Positions 13,603 to 14,665 of a stretch of DNA of 14,665 nt are shown here, in pieces (the first letter of the stretch is position 1; every line of letters starts with the position of its first letter). The stretch covers positions 1 through 14,665 of the forward strand of contig CAXMMT010000017.1 in the NCBI GenBank assembly GCA_964194555.1, in the 5' to 3' direction. The translations under genes and the position numbers were made by a program. Below the pieces are notes generated by a model. The model saw only the letters and a list, made by a program, of their open reading frames with translations. It searched no databases and was not told the origin of the DNA. The stretch comes from SZUA-217 sp964194555 (GTDB taxonomy: Bacteria; Actinomycetota; Acidimicrobiia; Spongiisociales; ZC4RG35).

Positions 13603-14228
13603 TACATCAGGCACCCGAAATCGCCAATTACTAACTGACGACCCGACCCCTAAATGTGTTATGAAACCTGACTGTTGCAGACTTGTCCGCTGTTTCGCCC
13701 GTGGGTGCCTGGCTTCCCGAAATGGACCTCTGGGGATCGCCGACCAATAACAACCAATAATTTTGGCATGGTCGGTGGCCGCACATAATGATTCTCTTAT
13801 GTCAAGGTGCCGGCGGTTTGTGGACAGGACTGGGATGGGTCACACCGGATTGGTGGACAGGCTCTTATTAGGTCACACGGTCCGCCTAGAACGGTCTGGG
13901 TGGGGTCGACAGGTCATTATCAGGACAGCATCAGCGATGCGTCAGCCGGTTGATCGGGTCAGACCCCACCCGGATCGTAAGGGGTTGGGGGTAGGTGCTC
14001 GAACAGTGTCGCTCTTTTCACTCGCTTATGGGCGAAGGGGTGACATGCACCACCGGGACGGCGGACCGGACCCGACCGAGCTGGAGCTAACAGTTCAACA
14101 GGTGATCCACCGCCCGACCGGTGCGTGCCACACCAGTCTCAAGTATCCCTCCCAGCCGGTTATGGGCGGGAGAATCACGCCCCGCATGAGATGTTCACGA
14201 TTCGCTTGTGTTAGCTGCGGATGGTCGC
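13603..14228. other. Gene-poor stretch with short repeats
   Basis: About 626 bp with no recognisable gene on either strand. A 163-codon open frame on plus (13763-14254) has no family-like sequence and an Arg/Gly-rich shadow composition. Visible structure: CAGGCACCC (13608-13616) with its complement GGGTGCCTG (13703-13711); ACCAATAA at 13743 and 13753; a 33-bp-period direct repeat at 13820-13878; GGGTGGGGTC (13898-13907) with its complement near 13962. It reads as remnants of mobile DNA beside the tRNA fragment. Confidence 0.5.
13820..13878. repeat. Two direct repeats with 33-bp period
   Basis: GTGGACAGG occurs at 13820-13828 and 13853-13861, and GGTCACAC at 13838-13845 and 13871-13878. Each pair is exactly 33 bp apart, so a two-block unit is repeated. 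Multiple short repeats near an end are known for IS21-like elements, but no transposase gene is here and the assignment is only a suggestion. Confidence 0.45.
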
Positions 14229-14651
14229 TCAGTCTGGCGGCAGTATTCTTGTGAGGTCCCACATCTTGGTTTCGGTGGCTTCAAACCGTAGGACTAGACC
14301 AGGAGCTTGACGTTGCTCGACGAATTTGCGTCCCCGCTCCTCGCCGAGATACCGGCATGCGATGTCAAGGCGAGCCAGATTACCCGTGTCGGGTTCAATC
14401 CGAGGAGAACCGTTGACTCTGACACCCCTGAACGGTGGCACTGTCTCGAAGACGGTAAGGGAACACTCAGGCGTTCGTTTTAGATGTGCGAGCTTGGGGT
14501 CGCCTCTTGCGATGACAACCTCGAAGTGTTGCTGATGGAATCGGAACCAGACCGGTGACACACTTGCCGTTCCATTTTCGCGATAGGTAGCCAGCACAGC
14601 GGGAGATGGCAGGTCAACAAGGGTTTCGAAATGGGGAAAGTCTCTGGGCAT
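14229..14651 (-). CDS. PPOX-class (pyridoxamine 5'-phosphate oxidase-like split barrel) protein, possibly F420-dependent
   Basis: 140 residues, a normal length for this family. PSPAVLATYRENGTASVSPV followed by WFRF (16-39) is the usual first pair of strands, and the region FEVVIARGDPKLAHLKRTPE (43-62), with KLAHLKRTP as the flavin-phosphate-contacting segment, is typical of actinobacterial PPOX-class enzymes. VPPFRGVRVNGSPRIEPD (71-88) follows, and the tail carries KMWDLTRILPPD. Actinobacterial members bind F420, FMN or haem; the cofactor cannot be decided here. The protein is cytoplasmic, with no signal sequence. The start at 14651 leaves only 14 bases to the window edge and shows no ribosome-binding site. 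It stands alone beside the gene-poor scar region. Confidence 0.83.
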   Translation of the reverse strand: MPRDFPHFETLVDLPSPAVLATYRENGTASVSPVWFRFHQQHFEVVIARGDPKLAHLKRTPECSLTVFETVPPFRGVRVNGSPRIEPDTGNLARLDIACRYLGEERGRKFVEQRQAPGLVLRFEATETKMWDLTRILPPD

Positions 14652-14665
14652 GTGTTGATTCTGAC

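Noticed and set aside
13240..14228. CRISPR array in the repeat-containing stretch
   Set aside because: The repeats occur only twice, are 8-11 bp long and lack regular spacers or cas genes.
13763..14254. 163-codon plus-strand frame near the right end
   Set aside because: No recognisable domain, runs over the repeats and into the end of the PPOX gene, and has Arg/Gly/Ser-rich composition typical of non-coding high-GC DNA.

Overview
The window looks like a fragment of a high-GC actinobacterial chromosome. I infer Acidimicrobiia or a near relative, because several family types typical of that group sit together: a PPOX-class oxidase of the kind often F420-dependent, a TPR signalling ATPase remnant, a nitronate monooxygenase with the PTAGGHNAPPRG signature, and leaderless gene starts. 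This rests on protein patterns only, not on a marker gene.

Layout. Positions 1-1794 (minus) hold most of a two-domain flavoenzyme, a monooxygenase fused to an Old-Yellow-Enzyme domain, cut by the window edge; it resembles anthraniloyl-CoA/salicylyl-CoA hydroxylases. Divergent from it is an isoprenylcysteine-type membrane methyltransferase (1903-2403). Next come a squalene/phytoene synthase relative (2404-3417, minus) and a large TPR protein (3628-5280, minus), which read as one operon. Their spacer carries a 167-bp element with terminal inverted repeats, bounded by CTAG (3465-3631). A small membrane-anchored helical protein (5356-5892, minus), a cupin (5965-6441, plus) and a PGAP1/lipase-like alpha/beta hydrolase (6423-7718, minus) follow. 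The nitronate monooxygenase (7653-9038, plus) seems to have lost its N-terminal part.

Positions 9072-10806 (minus) are a tightly coupled three-gene operon: a small membrane protein, an ECF sigma factor, and a larger membrane protein that contains a paralogous copy of the small one. Successive genes overlap by ATGA. This is the best candidate for an undescribed system: a sigma factor bracketed by two related membrane partners that lack a recognisable zinc-finger anti-sigma domain. Upstream, an 88-bp interrupted inverted repeat separates it from a divergent six-helix membrane protein (11002-11625).

Positions 11622 to about 14228 look like a scar region. A 5'-truncated TPR/ATPase regulator meets, at about 13240-13253, the last 45 codons of a RecB-like/RNase H-like nuclease. 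After that come a terminator, the 3' half of a tRNA-Ala(GGC) gene that stops in the anticodon loop (a typical attachment-site duplication), and some 600 bp of gene-poor DNA with short direct and inverted repeats. The window closes with a PPOX-family protein (14229-14651, minus).

Genes are packed tightly: three convergent pairs have abutting or overlapping stop codons. Three starts share a TATGnT hexamer 6-7 nt upstream, as expected for leaderless mRNAs.
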